NCBI RefSeq assembly: GCF_000826645.1
Contig: NZ_JXJP01000020.1
Span: 124,001 to 188,000, forward strand
Direction: 5' to 3'
DNA length: 64,000 nucleotides
Origin: Psychroserpens mesophilus
GTDB lineage: Bacteria; Bacteroidota; Bacteroidia; Flavobacteriales; Flavobacteriaceae
Part shown: one piece after another, positions 33,395 through 42,406 of the stretch
Layout of the letters: each line of letters starts with the position of its first letter
Numbering within the stretch: the stretch's first letter is position 1
Notes under the pieces: model-generated
Databases searched by the model: none
The model's input: the letters and a program-made list of their open reading frames with translations, nothing else
Told to the model about the DNA's origin: nothing
Program-made: the position numbers and the translations under genes

Positions 33395-34306
33395 ATGAAT
33401 AAAGAAGATCTAATCCGAAAATGGTTAAATAATGAGTTAACTCCTGCCGAAAAACAACTGTTCGAGCAAGGAGAGGATTTTAAGTTAAATCAAGCCATTA
33501 CAGATGGTGCCAAACAATTTAAAGCTTCTCATTTTTCAAAGCCAAATACCTTTAAAGACTTACAATCAAATTATCGTAATGAAAATCAGAAGTCTAAACA
33601 GTTGCATTGGTTCAAACCAATATTAAAAATTGCCAGTGTTGTTATTATAACATTAGGTATCTATGTCACATTTTTTAAAAGCAATCAAGTGATGATAGAA
33701 ACTCTAGTCAGTCAACAAACAACTATAGAACTTCCAGATCATTCGAGTGTGATATTAAATTCTGGTTCCCAATTGACTTACAATAAAAACGACTGGGAAA
33801 GCCAAAGGAAACTACAACTTCAAGGCGAAGCTTTTTTTAAAGTCGCTAAAGGAAATACCTTTGAAGTAATTACGAGTCAAGGCGTAGTCACTGTTGTTGG
33901 TACAGAGTTTAACGTAAAGCAACGTGAGAATTATTTTGAGGTACAGTGTTTTGAAGGCATCGTAAAAGTCTCCTCTCAAACTTACTTGGAAACACTATTA
34001 GCAGGAGACACATTCAGATTATTAAATAACGAATTTAGTCAAGATAACACTACTGCAAGTCAACCTGAATGGACACAAAATCAAAGTAGATTTAAAGCCG
34101 TTCCGCTTAAAGTGGTCATAGCTGAACTACAACGACAGTACGACATGACAATTATAGTTGAACACATCAATGAAGACCGTTTATTTACAGGTGGATTTGA
34201 GCATGATAATATTGAAAACGCACTACTTTCAATCACACAACCAATGGATTTAAGCTATAAAACCAATGCAGCAAATGAGGTTATAATTTATGGCAATAAA
34301 GAATAA
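33395..34306 (+). CDS. FecR-family anti-sigma / sigma regulator
   Basis: A 303-residue protein: cytoplasmic N-terminus that would bind sigma (1-85, MNKEDLIRKWLNNELTPAE), a membrane helix (about 77-95, ILKIASVVIITLGIYVTFF), and the periplasmic FecR domain (about 110-210: TTIELPDHSSVILNSGSQLTYNK, LQGEAFFKV, VVTVVGTEFNVKQRE, CFEGIVKVSS). The C-terminal DUF4974/STN-like part (about 230-300) has VPLKVVIAELQRQYDMTIIV. It relays receptor occupancy to the sigma factor. It overlaps the receptor gene by 17 bases. Confidence 0.93.
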   Translation: MNKEDLIRKWLNNELTPAEKQLFEQGEDFKLNQAITDGAKQFKASHFSKPNTFKDLQSNYRNENQKSKQLHWFKPILKIASVVIITLGIYVTFFKSNQVMIETLVSQQTTIELPDHSSVILNSGSQLTYNKNDWESQRKLQLQGEAFFKVAKGNTFEVITSQGVVTVVGTEFNVKQRENYFEVQCFEGIVKVSSQTYLETLLAGDTFRLLNNEFSQDNTTASQPEWTQNQSRFKAVPLKVVIAELQRQYDMTIIVEHINEDRLFTGGFEHDNIENALLSITQPMDLSYKTNAANEVIIYGNKE

Positions 34307-36581
34307 ACCATACTTTATATACCTAATCTTTTTACTTTTTTCTTTTGGACTACATGCTCAAAAGACTGCTGATAGATTGCCATTAACTGATGTGTTTTTA
34401 AGTCTTCAAAAACGCTATCATATTCAGTTTAATTATGCAGAAGATCAGCTAGAAGGAATCACTGTTGTTACGCCTTCTGAAAATTTTACTCTGGAAGAAT
34501 TGTTACGTTATCTTGAGTCAAATACACCATTTTTATTCGAAAATTTAGATGGAACCTTTATTTTAGTGCGCTCTAAAAAGGACATCTTTGAGTTGCAACA
34601 ATTATCTGAAGTTGTTTTATCTGAATACATCATCAAAGGAATTAATAAGCTCAATAATGGATCGTATGATATCGATTTTAAAGCATTTGATATTCTTCCA
34701 GGAGTAATAGATACTGATGTGTTACAGGCTGTTCAAGCATTTCCCGGAATACAAAGTAATAATGAAACGGTTTCTAATATCAATATTAGAGCAGGCAGTC
34801 ATGATCAAAATCTTATCCTTTGGGATGGTATAAAAATGTATCAGTCTGGACATTTTTTCGGATTGATATCTATGTTTAATCCGCAAATAACCCAAGAGGT
34901 CAATGTGCTTAAAAATGGAACCAAAGTGTCACTTACAGATGGTGTTTCGGGTACTATTTCTATGGAAACGAGTTCAGAAATCAATAATACTTTTAAAGGA
35001 AGTTTGGGTGTTAATTTTATTGATGCCAATGGATTTGCCGATATACCTATTAGTGAAAAATCATCGCTTCAGGTTGCTGCACGAAAATCAATTAGTGCTG
35101 TTGCTGAAACACCGACGTATACCAATTTTTTCAAGCGAATTTCACAAAACACAGAAGTTGAACGCAATACAACTAATATTGTCAATTCTGATCAGGAATT
35201 TGATTTTTATGACACCGCATTGCGATGGATTTATAATATTTCAGATAGAGATCAACTTCAGGTTAATTTTTTAAACACTTATAATGAACTTCGGTTTAAT
35301 GAAAATTCTATAAATAATCAATTTGAGACATCACGACAAAGTAATTTAAGTCAACATAGCATTGCTGGAGCCATACAGTACAATCGTATCTGGAATGATA
35401 AATGGCAATCTGCTATTGAAATTTATGAAACCGATTATAAACTTGAAGCAAACAACGCGAATATTCTTGAACAGCAACGCTTTCAGCAGGAGAATATTGT
35501 TTCAGAAACCAGTGTGAAACTCCACACAAGTTATAAGCTCAACGAAAACGTTCAACTTTTAAATGGCTATCATATTGTGGAGACAAAAATCACAAATCTT
35601 GATGATGTTGATAATCCACGATTCAGGTCTTTAGTGTCTGAAGTACTAACAACACATGGTCTGTTTTCTCAATTCAACTATAAATCTTTCAATAATAAAA
35701 CCACTTTAAATTTCGGAGTCAGATATAATTACATGAATAAATTTAAGAAGCATATTGTTGAGCCTAGACTGACCTTTATTCATAAGTTCTTGAATGATTT
35801 TTCTTTTGAAGTTCTTGGCGAATTTAAACATCAAAATACTTCTCAGGTTATAAATTTTCAGAATGATTTTCTCGGTATTGAAAAGCGACGATGGCAATTA
35901 TCAAATGACTTGGATATTCCTGTTATAAAAAGTAAACAGGTGTCATTTGGTGTTAGTTATAATAAAAAGGGTTGGTTGGCAAGTGTTGACAGTTATTATA
36001 AATATGTCAATGGAATTACAACTCAAAGTCAAGGATTTCAGAATCAATACGAATTTGTAAAAACCAGAGGCCATTATGATGTTTATGGGTTAGATGTTAT
36101 TCTGAGAAAACAAATTCAGAATTTCAATACCTGGCTGAGCTATTCGTATATGAAAAGTACGTATAATTTTTCTTCATTACCTGAAAAGACCTTTCCTAGC
36201 AATTTTGATATCAACCATACCATTACCTATGGAATGGCTTATACAATGGAGTATTTAAAGTTGTCGGCAGGCTTTAATTGGCATTCTGGACGACCAACAA
36301 CATTGCCTGAAGTTCTAAACGAAATTGACGATAATACAATTAATTTTGAACGCTCTAATTCCAGTCAACTAGCAGATTATTTCCGAGTAGATTTGTCTGT
36401 GCTTTACGATTTTAAAATAGGTAAACAAACCAAAGCCGATTTGGGTATTTCTATATGGAATATATTAAACCGAAGAAATGAGATTAATAATTTTTATCGA
36501 GTTAATAATGGATCGATACATGAAACATTACAGCGTTCTTTGGGAATTACACCTAATGCTATTTTAAGAATACATTTTTAA
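34290..36581 (+). CDS. STN-containing TonB-dependent receptor
   Basis: A 763-residue outer-membrane receptor. After the signal peptide (ending LHAQ) comes an STN domain (about 30-85, LTDVFLSLQKRYHIQFNYAEDQLEGI), the periplasmic signalling domain that contacts FecR. The plug (about 130-240) has VDTDVLQAVQAFPGIQSNNETVSNINIRAGSHDQNLILWDGIKMYQ, and a beta barrel runs to the end (terminal ILRIHF, Phe). The carboxypeptidase-like regulatory domain and the SusD partner gene of sus systems are missing, so this is a FecA-like transducer. The ligand is unknown, perhaps iron-siderophore, metal or glycan. It ends overlapping the convergent thioesterase gene by 4 bases. Confidence 0.92.
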   Translation: MAIKNKPYFIYLIFLLFSFGLHAQKTADRLPLTDVFLSLQKRYHIQFNYAEDQLEGITVVTPSENFTLEELLRYLESNTPFLFENLDGTFILVRSKKDIFELQQLSEVVLSEYIIKGINKLNNGSYDIDFKAFDILPGVIDTDVLQAVQAFPGIQSNNETVSNINIRAGSHDQNLILWDGIKMYQSGHFFGLISMFNPQITQEVNVLKNGTKVSLTDGVSGTISMETSSEINNTFKGSLGVNFIDANGFADIPISEKSSLQVAARKSISAVAETPTYTNFFKRISQNTEVERNTTNIVNSDQEFDFYDTALRWIYNISDRDQLQVNFLNTYNELRFNENSINNQFETSRQSNLSQHSIAGAIQYNRIWNDKWQSAIEIYETDYKLEANNANILEQQRFQQENIVSETSVKLHTSYKLNENVQLLNGYHIVETKITNLDDVDNPRFRSLVSEVLTTHGLFSQFNYKSFNNKTTLNFGVRYNYMNKFKKHIVEPRLTFIHKFLNDFSFEVLGEFKHQNTSQVINFQNDFLGIEKRRWQLSNDLDIPVIKSKQVSFGVSYNKKGWLASVDSYYKYVNGITTQSQGFQNQYEFVKTRGHYDVYGLDVILRKQIQNFNTWLSYSYMKSTYNFSSLPEKTFPSNFDINHTITYGMAYTMEYLKLSAGFNWHSGRPTTLPEVLNEIDDNTINFERSNSSQLADYFRVDLSVLYDFKIGKQTKADLGISIWNILNRRNEINNFYRVNNGSIHETLQRSLGITPNAILRIHF

Positions 36582-37129
36582 TAATTCTCTGGAAGTTCAA
36601 TTCTAACTCTATAGGATTTTAAGTCATCAAGGTAATCGGTATGTGTAAAATCTGCACTATTAAATTCAGTTTGTCTTGAAGCCTTTGTTTCCTTGCGTTT
36701 TAAAGCTTTCAAAAACCGTTTGATTTCAGTTTTATCATTAATAATTAAGCCAGGAACTTCAACTGATTTACCGTGATCATCTTTAGCAACCATCGTAAAA
36801 TATGAAGAATTACAATGTTTGATGTCTCCAGTTCTAATGTTTTCAGATTCTACTCGAATTCCAACAACCATTGATGTTTTTCCAACATAATTGATCGACG
36901 CTTTTAAGGTCACCAGATCGCCAATTTCAATCGGATTTAAAAAATCGACCGTATCAACTGAAGCTGTGACACAATAGGTTTCAGAATGTTTTGAAGCACA
37001 AGCAAATGCAATTTGATCCATTAAGTTCAACAGGTAACCACCATGAATTTTTCCACTGAAATTTGAATGCGATGGCTGCATTAATTGTGACATACTGATT
37101 CGAGAAGAATCTATTGTTTTATAGTTCAT
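36578..37129 (-). CDS. Acyl-CoA thioesterase (hotdog fold)
   Basis: A 183-residue protein with a single hotdog domain: MQPSHSNFSGKIHGGYLLNLMDQIAFACASKHSE (the HGG...D catalytic area), VTASVDTVDFLNPIEIGDLVTLKASINYVGKTSM and GIRVESENI. This fits the YciA/BACH-type acyl-CoA hydrolases, which release CoA from long- or short-chain acyl-CoA in the cytoplasm. Its basic, Lys-rich C-terminal stretch (FLKALKRKETKAS) is extra. It lies 8 bp downstream of rmuC on the same strand, so the two are probably one operon. Confidence 0.9.
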   Translation of the reverse strand: MNYKTIDSSRISMSQLMQPSHSNFSGKIHGGYLLNLMDQIAFACASKHSETYCVTASVDTVDFLNPIEIGDLVTLKASINYVGKTSMVVGIRVESENIRTGDIKHCNSSYFTMVAKDDHGKSVEVPGLIINDKTEIKRFLKALKRKETKASRQTEFNSADFTHTDYLDDLKSYRVRIELPENY

Positions 37130-37137
37130 AGAGCATG

Positions 37138-38463
37138 TTATTCGTCGTCGTCGTCATGAGCGCGTTTCAAAATCTTTTCTGGCAGCGACTTTTTAGCTTT
37201 GGCACCCATTTTTTTGAGTTTCTCAACACTGGTTATTAAATTCCCTCGACCTTCAACGAGCTTATTCATTGCTGAAGAATAATCTTTTTTAGCATCGTCA
37301 ATCTTTTTGCCAACTCCAGTTAAGTCTTTTACTAAACCTTCAAATTTATCGTAGAGCGCTCCAGCTTGTCTGGCAATTTCAATGGCATTTCGCTGTTGTT
37401 TTTCATTGTTCCACATGGTATCAATGGTACGAAGCGTTGCTAAAAGGGTAGAAGGTGTTACTATGACAATATTTTGTTCAAAAGCTTTATTGTATAAGGA
37501 GTTATCTTCATTAATGGCTACTGCAAACGCAGGTTCTATAGGAATGAACAACAAAACAAAATCGGGAGATTCAATGTCGTATAAATCCTGATAGTTTTTA
37601 GCCGAAAGTTGATCAACATGTTTTCGAATAGAATTGATATGCGCTTTGAGATGGAAGGTTCTTTCTTCATCATCAGCATTCACAAAACGCTCATAATCGG
37701 TTAACGACACTTTACTATCTATAATCATTTTTTTGTTATCTGGAAGATGTAGCACCACATCTGGAAGCACTCGAGTACCATCAGGCAAATTAAAACTCTG
37801 TTGTACATAATATTCTCTATCTTTTTCTAGTCCAGATTTTTCAAGTACACGTTCTAATACCAATTCGCCCCAATTTCCTTGCATTTTACTATCGCCTTTT
37901 AAGGCTTTAGTTAGGTTAGTGGCTTCTTTGGTCATCTGCTGATTAAGATCTTTTAAACCCAGTAACTGCTCTTTTAAAGCAGAATGCATGCTGATACTTT
38001 CCTTTTGTGTGTCATCAACTTTCTTTTCAAAAATTTGAATTTTTTCCTGTAACGGATTTAAAATATTCTTGATATTTTCTTTATTCTGAAGCGTGAATTT
38101 CTCAGATTTTTCATCTAATATCTTCGTGGCCAAAAGCTCAAAGTCTTTCCTTAATTGTTCTTGACGCTCTTCTAATTCTTCATCACGTTTCAAATTTTGC
38201 TGCTGAAGATTTTCAAATTCTGTGTTCTTTCGGGTTAGTTCGGTATTTAAAAACTCTTTCTCACGTCTGATTTCTTCACGTTCAGATTCTAGTTTTAAAA
38301 GGTTTAGTTTTAAATCTTCAATTGTGGCAGACATCTGATTTTGCCGTTCTTCAAGTGTGCTTTGTTCGCTTTTACTTTTCAGTTTAATAAATAACATGCC
38401 GAAATAAGCGCCTACAGAAGCCGAAATAAGCATAGCTAGAATGAGAATGATACTGTCGTTCAT
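37138..38463 (-). CDS. rmuC: DNA recombination protein RmuC
   Basis: A 441-residue protein: membrane anchor (about 4-25, IILILAMLISASVGAYFGMLF), a long coiled coil (about 30-165, Glu/Lys/Gln-rich), and the RmuC domain (about 190-400): LKGDSKMQGNWGELVLERVLEKSGLEKDREYYVQ, RVLPDVVLHLPDNKKMIIDSKVSLTDYERFV, DFVLLFIPIEPAFAVA, VIVTPSTLLATLRTI. RmuC limits inversion between short inverted repeats and has a predicted nuclease-like fold; its exact biochemistry remains unclear. The C-terminus is acidic (HDDDDE). It is in operon with the thioesterase gene. Confidence 0.94.
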   Translation of the reverse strand: MNDSIILILAMLISASVGAYFGMLFIKLKSKSEQSTLEERQNQMSATIEDLKLNLLKLESEREEIRREKEFLNTELTRKNTEFENLQQQNLKRDEELEERQEQLRKDFELLATKILDEKSEKFTLQNKENIKNILNPLQEKIQIFEKKVDDTQKESISMHSALKEQLLGLKDLNQQMTKEATNLTKALKGDSKMQGNWGELVLERVLEKSGLEKDREYYVQQSFNLPDGTRVLPDVVLHLPDNKKMIIDSKVSLTDYERFVNADDEERTFHLKAHINSIRKHVDQLSAKNYQDLYDIESPDFVLLFIPIEPAFAVAINEDNSLYNKAFEQNIVIVTPSTLLATLRTIDTMWNNEKQQRNAIEIARQAGALYDKFEGLVKDLTGVGKKIDDAKKDYSSAMNKLVEGRGNLITSVEKLKKMGAKAKKSLPEKILKRAHDDDDE

Positions 38464-38535
38464 TTATAAATAATGGTTTAAACCAAAGATAAATAATACA
38501 ATTATTAAAATGTAGAAAAGAAAATTAAATAATGA

Positions 38536-38563
38536 AAAAAGCACTCTAATTAGAGTGCTTTTT
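38536..38563. terminator. Terminator after the four-gene secreted operon
   Basis: AAAAAGCACTCTAA / TTAGAGTGCTTTTT: a 28-bp perfect palindrome. It lies 28 bp past the minus-strand stop at 38591 and upstream of rmuC. Confidence 0.82.
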
Positions 38564-38590
38564 CCTGAACGATTTAAGTTTTTGTTAGAA

Positions 38591-39523
38591 TTAATACCAG
38601 CCTCTAACATTATACATTACAGTGCTTGGTTGGTTTTCTGCTCTTGCCATGCTCACTTCAAAAGCTGAATCATAATAAGATTTAGTTGCGTCTAAAACCT
38701 TGAGTTTGTAATTCCAGTCTCTGTCTTGTAGCTCTTTAGCTCTCGCTTCAATTTTACTAAACAAAGATTTTACAGAACTAAAGCAATCTGCCTCTGGTTG
38801 TACTGAAGATAAGATTCTTGCAGCTTCATTAGCCGCTTCAATATCTTGATTTGCACTCCATATCGCCTGAGCTTCATTTAATCTTATTTTACAATCTCTG
38901 TTGACAGCTTTGAGATAAAGGGCTTTGGTTTTGTTTTTTGTTGTATCGAAACATGAACTTGATGCAGGTATGCTAAGCATCAAGCCTAAAGCCTCTTCAA
39001 CTTGACCTGAGTTTTCTAAAGCTCCAGCCTCTTTTTGTATTTGTGAACAGTTAGAATTGTAGTAGTCAATAATTTTATCTTTCCCTCTCGACATAAAAGC
39101 CTGCATGTCTTCATTTTTAGGCTTAAGTCGTTTTAAAGCTTGCATATAGGCTTTAGTTTCAGTTGTTCCTACGCCTTTAAGATTAAACGTTTCGCTGGCA
39201 TATAAAGTTCCGGCTACACCATCACCAATATATAAAGTCACATCTAAAACCAAGACAACTTTTACTGGAGAGGTTGGCATCACCTCTTTTGTAGCGACGA
39301 CTATATTTGGTGTAATGATAAATCTTGAATTATATCGATTGTCACTAATACCATTTTCAGTTACAATTTGTCCAAGTTTATTGATTAGCATCTTTTTTGC
39401 TGATGCTGGTACATTTTCAATTTGATCAGGAACATATGCTCCTAAGTTAATTGCGTAATCATTGTTTTGTCCAATTGCTACAATTGAAGCTAAACAAAAT
39501 AGTATGGCTAAAGCGTTTTTCAT
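38591..39523 (-). CDS. Secreted protein of the DUF6175 operon
   Basis: A 310-residue protein with signal peptide (1-18, IVAIGQ). The N-terminal half (about 25-165) has alternating strands and helices: KMLINKLGQIVTENGISDNRYNSRFIITPNIVVATKEVMPT, VVLVLDVTLYIGD, LKGVGTTETKAYMQALKRLK. This pattern resembles the CsgG/LpoB/FlgT-type periplasmic accessory fold, by eye. The second half is helical (SGQVEEALGLMLSIPASSSCFDTTKNK, RLNEAQAIWSANQDIEAAN) and TPR-like, with conserved Cys pairs. It ends VMYNVRGWY. I do not recognise a named family. It is the last gene of a four-gene minus-strand operon. Confidence 0.7.
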   Translation of the reverse strand: MKNALAILFCLASIVAIGQNNDYAINLGAYVPDQIENVPASAKKMLINKLGQIVTENGISDNRYNSRFIITPNIVVATKEVMPTSPVKVVLVLDVTLYIGDGVAGTLYASETFNLKGVGTTETKAYMQALKRLKPKNEDMQAFMSRGKDKIIDYYNSNCSQIQKEAGALENSGQVEEALGLMLSIPASSSCFDTTKNKTKALYLKAVNRDCKIRLNEAQAIWSANQDIEAANEAARILSSVQPEADCFSSVKSLFSKIEARAKELQDRDWNYKLKVLDATKSYYDSAFEVSMARAENQPSTVMYNVRGWY

Positions 39524-39538
39524 TTTGTTGTTTTTATA

Positions 39539-40492
39539 TTATTTACTTCCTAAAATTATTGTAGCCCTTCCAAGTCCTTTCATAACTAATTTATTAGGAA
39601 TGGAAAATGGTGCATCATTTAAATACTTGCTTAATTCTCTAACAAATCGTCTTGCATCAATGGCTCTCCCTTTATCATTGTATAATGGAATTCGTACTTG
39701 CTCAAAGAGCATCATGCTTTCAGTTGCATCTGTAGTACTAAATCTACCTTTCACAGTATTATCTGCCATCCAGTCTTCAATAATATATGTTAGTTCTTCT
39801 CCATCATATTCTGTTTCTAAATCACCATCCCAATCATCCCATTTTTGGATTCTAACAATAATTTCGCGACCGTTTTCAAACATATCGTCAAAATGATTTT
39901 GTAACGATAGCGTAAAATTATCCATATGCGAAATCACAGCTTCAGAAAGTAATACTGGAGTTTCAGCAGAAAACGAAGGTGCCCCAGTTCCCGTTGCAGT
40001 AGCGACTTGTTTATCTGTGTAAGCATCTAAGCCTTGTAAGTTGAAGTTAATTGACTTTTTCGGACCAGTTTTATTGACCGTCCATGTTAATTGAATAATA
40101 ATATCTGCTTTTGCAGCTTTTTTGATGGCATCTATCGGACTTTCATCAACGGCAGCTCCAGAATCTTTAGAACTTCTTAAGGCATCTTCCACAGCATTTG
40201 ATTCCATAGTTTTGATAGCAGATTCCATATTTTTTAGTGGAAAACCTCTTTCTGCCATCATACCATTAATTTGACTAATGACTTGTAAAACTTCAGCATT
40301 TTCTTGAAACGCTCTTTTATAATCTGGAATTCTTATTGTTGAGCCTTGATTGTCAAATTCCATCATATATCCATTCTGGTTACACCAGACATCGCTAGGT
40401 ACAACCATTAATGTAGGTTTCTTTGCCTGACTGAAACTTGAGAAACAGATTAGAGAGCATATGATAAGGGTAACTAAGTTATGTATTTTCAT
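39539..40492 (-). CDS. DUF6175-like secreted protein
   Basis: A 317-residue protein with signal peptide (1-21, CFSSFSQA). The start of the mature part, KKPTLMVVPSDVWCNQNGYM, is characteristic of the DUF6175 family of Bacteroidota, and the block AAKADIIIQLTWTVNKTGPKKSINFNLQGLDAYTDKQVATATGTG is a strand-rich core like CsgG/LpoB-type ABD folds (family assignment from memory, not verified). The C-terminal half contains IIVRIQKWDDWDGD and a conserved AIDARRFVRELSKYLNDAPF. Function unknown; likely periplasmic. Gaps to its neighbours are 15 and 17 bp. Confidence 0.75.
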   Translation of the reverse strand: MKIHNLVTLIICSLICFSSFSQAKKPTLMVVPSDVWCNQNGYMMEFDNQGSTIRIPDYKRAFQENAEVLQVISQINGMMAERGFPLKNMESAIKTMESNAVEDALRSSKDSGAAVDESPIDAIKKAAKADIIIQLTWTVNKTGPKKSINFNLQGLDAYTDKQVATATGTGAPSFSAETPVLLSEAVISHMDNFTLSLQNHFDDMFENGREIIVRIQKWDDWDGDLETEYDGEELTYIIEDWMADNTVKGRFSTTDATESMMLFEQVRIPLYNDKGRAIDARRFVRELSKYLNDAPFSIPNKLVMKGLGRATIILGSK

Positions 40493-40509
40493 TGTATGGA
40501 TGTTTTGAG

Positions 40510-41031
40510 TTAAAAACCAGAATTTAGTGATTTGATAATACCTTCAGATTCAAGAAGTTTTCTTAGTTGATCAGTAAGTACATTGACAACAATTCCTATC
40601 TTGTATTCACGTTTGCTGATTTTTAAGCGGTCTCCTGGAGCGATACTGCCATCAGTCGCTGAACTTACATAACGTAAATATGCACCTCCATCAGCAAAAA
40701 AACTATCAAAAAATTCTTTGTGTTTTTCTTCCATTGCAGGATCACTAACTAAAGCTGCAAATGGCGTACAACCTTGTCCACCACCAGCATAACCTTTAAA
40801 TATAATTCCGTGAACAGCATTTTTCATTCCTCTGGAAATAGCGTGTTTAGGGTTTTTTGAGTACGACCAAACCTTAACTAGTTTTGATCCTTGTTTAGCA
40901 ATACCTTCACATTCTAAATCATACCTCCAGATTTTGGTATCCTCATTGGCTTTGTTTTTTTTCCATTGCGCATTTACACTAGTGCAAAAACCAATAAAAA
41001 GTACTGATAATATTACATGTTTTAATTTCAT
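40510..41031 (-). CDS. Small secreted protein of the DUF6175 operon
   Basis: A 173-residue protein with signal peptide (1-21, CTSVNAQ). The mature protein shows YDLECEGIAKQGSKLVKVWSYSKNPKHAISRGMKNAVHGIIFKGYAG (a strand-helix unit as in LPP20/FlgT-N-like domains), a GGGQGCTPFAALVSD loop and a conserved end, KHKEFFDSFFADGGAYLRYV, KISKREYKIGIVVNVLTDQLRKLLESEGI. Two Cys (ECEG and QGCTP) could form a disulfide. No family name is known to me. It lies 11 bp after the first gene of the operon and 17 bp before the DUF6175 gene. Confidence 0.7.
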   Translation of the reverse strand: MKLKHVILSVLFIGFCTSVNAQWKKNKANEDTKIWRYDLECEGIAKQGSKLVKVWSYSKNPKHAISRGMKNAVHGIIFKGYAGGGQGCTPFAALVSDPAMEEKHKEFFDSFFADGGAYLRYVSSATDGSIAPGDRLKISKREYKIGIVVNVLTDQLRKLLESEGIIKSLNSGF

Positions 41032-41042
41032 AATAATGTGTT

Positions 41043-42275
41043 TTAATTAATTTGACGTATGAGCATTCCTGCATAAAATTTATTTTTCTTTCCACTAAAA
41101 ACCGTGTATTCTAGAGATTGATCTGTGTTTTCTTCATCAGCATTGAATCGGTTATCCCAAATGTGATCTTTATCGACTTTAATAACGCCAACACGTTTGT
41201 ATTCAGTTTTTCCTTCATCATTTAGCACCTGTTCAAGAACTTCATATTTATCACCTTTTTCAAGACCTTCTTTTAAACCAATTTTAGCAGATAACGGATC
41301 TGTACTTAATAGAGGTGTTTTTGTTCTAAAGACTTCATATTCTCTTTGCAGTTTTGCAGTTACAGCATCTGAAGCTTTTATAGTTGCAATCGTTATTAAT
41401 TCTTCATCGGTTTTTTTGGTGAATGACGTGCTTTGTAAATCGGCCCAAGCCATTTGTGTTCCTATATATTCTAATTCAAAAATATTAGATTCGTCAAACG
41501 CCTTAACTTTATCGTCGTCAATCTGACCATCTTCTGTCCAATAATCATTATAAAAAATACTCGCGATTTCATCATTCCATTTTAATCTGTATAGATGAGC
41601 ATCTGTTTTTATAACATAACCTTTGCCCAAAATTTCAGCACCTTCACCTGCAGCATCACTCGCTAAAGCAACATCGTCTGCACCTGCAAGAGATGCCACA
41701 CTGGAGATAGACGACAACAATCCTTTTGCTTTTTGAGCAACTTCTTCTTTATCAGTGTATTTGAAATTATTGACTATAACAAAGGTGTTTTTAATGAGTT
41801 CTTCACCAGCATCAGCAAGCATAGCAGTTCCTCTTTCGCTGTTTTTTGCTATTTTGACGTCTAAATCTGTAGCATTATAAAAACCTCTTTCAGATATTAA
41901 ATCCATATTAAATCCACCTTGTTCACTTCGGTTAAACCATTTTGCAACCATGGCTTTTGCAATATCATGAGTTGACAAATACTCTGTGATAGCGCTTTTT
42001 TGAGCTTCTTTTAATTCTGCCTTAGAAAGTGTATTGTCATATAATTTTGGAACAGTTCGTTCACTAACGATATGATTGTTGAATTTTTCGGGAATTTTTG
42101 AATTGATAAACGTGTCTTCAATAAGTTCACTGAAATTTCTAGTTGAATCGGAAACCATAAGTGTGTACAGGGAACTTCTTCTGTATTCAGCAGTTTTAGT
42201 GTCGTCTTGGGAAAATCCTGTGAATGAAATGCATACGCAGAATATGATGATGATTGGGTTGGTTAGTTTTATCAT
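41043..42275 (-). CDS. Secreted protein heading the DUF6175 operon
   Basis: A 410-residue protein with signal peptide (about 1-22, FTGFSQ). Visible blocks: an N-terminal helical segment with KAMVAKWFNRSEQGGFNMDLISERGFYNATDLDVKIAKNS (about 118-156), GEELIKNTFVIVNNFKYTDKEE, and a C-terminal small beta domain GLKEGLEKGDKYEVLEQVLNDEGKTEYKRVGVIKV (about 328-362), which resembles the C-terminal domain of FlgT-like proteins. It ends SGKKNKFYAGMLIRQIN. No family name is known to me. It is the first gene of the operon; its leader carries the 17-bp repeat (42279-42295). All four products carry type I signal peptides with Gln after the cleavage site. Confidence 0.72.
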   Translation of the reverse strand: MIKLTNPIIIIFCVCISFTGFSQDDTKTAEYRRSSLYTLMVSDSTRNFSELIEDTFINSKIPEKFNNHIVSERTVPKLYDNTLSKAELKEAQKSAITEYLSTHDIAKAMVAKWFNRSEQGGFNMDLISERGFYNATDLDVKIAKNSERGTAMLADAGEELIKNTFVIVNNFKYTDKEEVAQKAKGLLSSISSVASLAGADDVALASDAAGEGAEILGKGYVIKTDAHLYRLKWNDEIASIFYNDYWTEDGQIDDDKVKAFDESNIFELEYIGTQMAWADLQSTSFTKKTDEELITIATIKASDAVTAKLQREYEVFRTKTPLLSTDPLSAKIGLKEGLEKGDKYEVLEQVLNDEGKTEYKRVGVIKVDKDHIWDNRFNADEENTDQSLEYTVFSGKKNKFYAGMLIRQIN

Positions 42276-42278
42276 TTT

Positions 42279-42295
42279 TTTGATTGGTTAGTAGT
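42279..42295. repeat. Copy 2 of the 17-bp intergenic repeat
   Basis: TTTGATTGGTTAGTAGT, exactly as at 1743-1759. On the minus strand it reads ACTACTAACCAATCAAA and lies 4 bases upstream of the ATG of the operon's first gene. Downstream on the plus strand, a weaker echo AGTAGTCTGTAAATGA occurs near 42390. Confidence 0.6.
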
Positions 42296-42406
42296 CTGCA
42301 AATTATAACTTTTAATTTGCTTTTAAACTGTGTTTTATGTAGTATATCGAAATTGGTCTATGCAAATTGATCTATTTATTTTAATTCTAAGTAGTCTGTA
42401 AATGAG

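Noticed and set aside
34903-35274. A 123-codon frame inside the STN receptor gene in another phase
   Set aside because: Composition is that of a shifted reading of a real gene; the receptor frame is intact across it.
34290-36581. A SusC/SusD polysaccharide utilisation locus
   Set aside because: No SusD gene, no glycoside hydrolases and no carboxypeptidase-like domain on the receptor; an STN domain and FecR fit a FecA-type signalling system.
38591-42275. A type IX secretion or gliding operon
   Set aside because: None of the four proteins shows Por/Gld signatures; they are small secreted proteins with other patterns.
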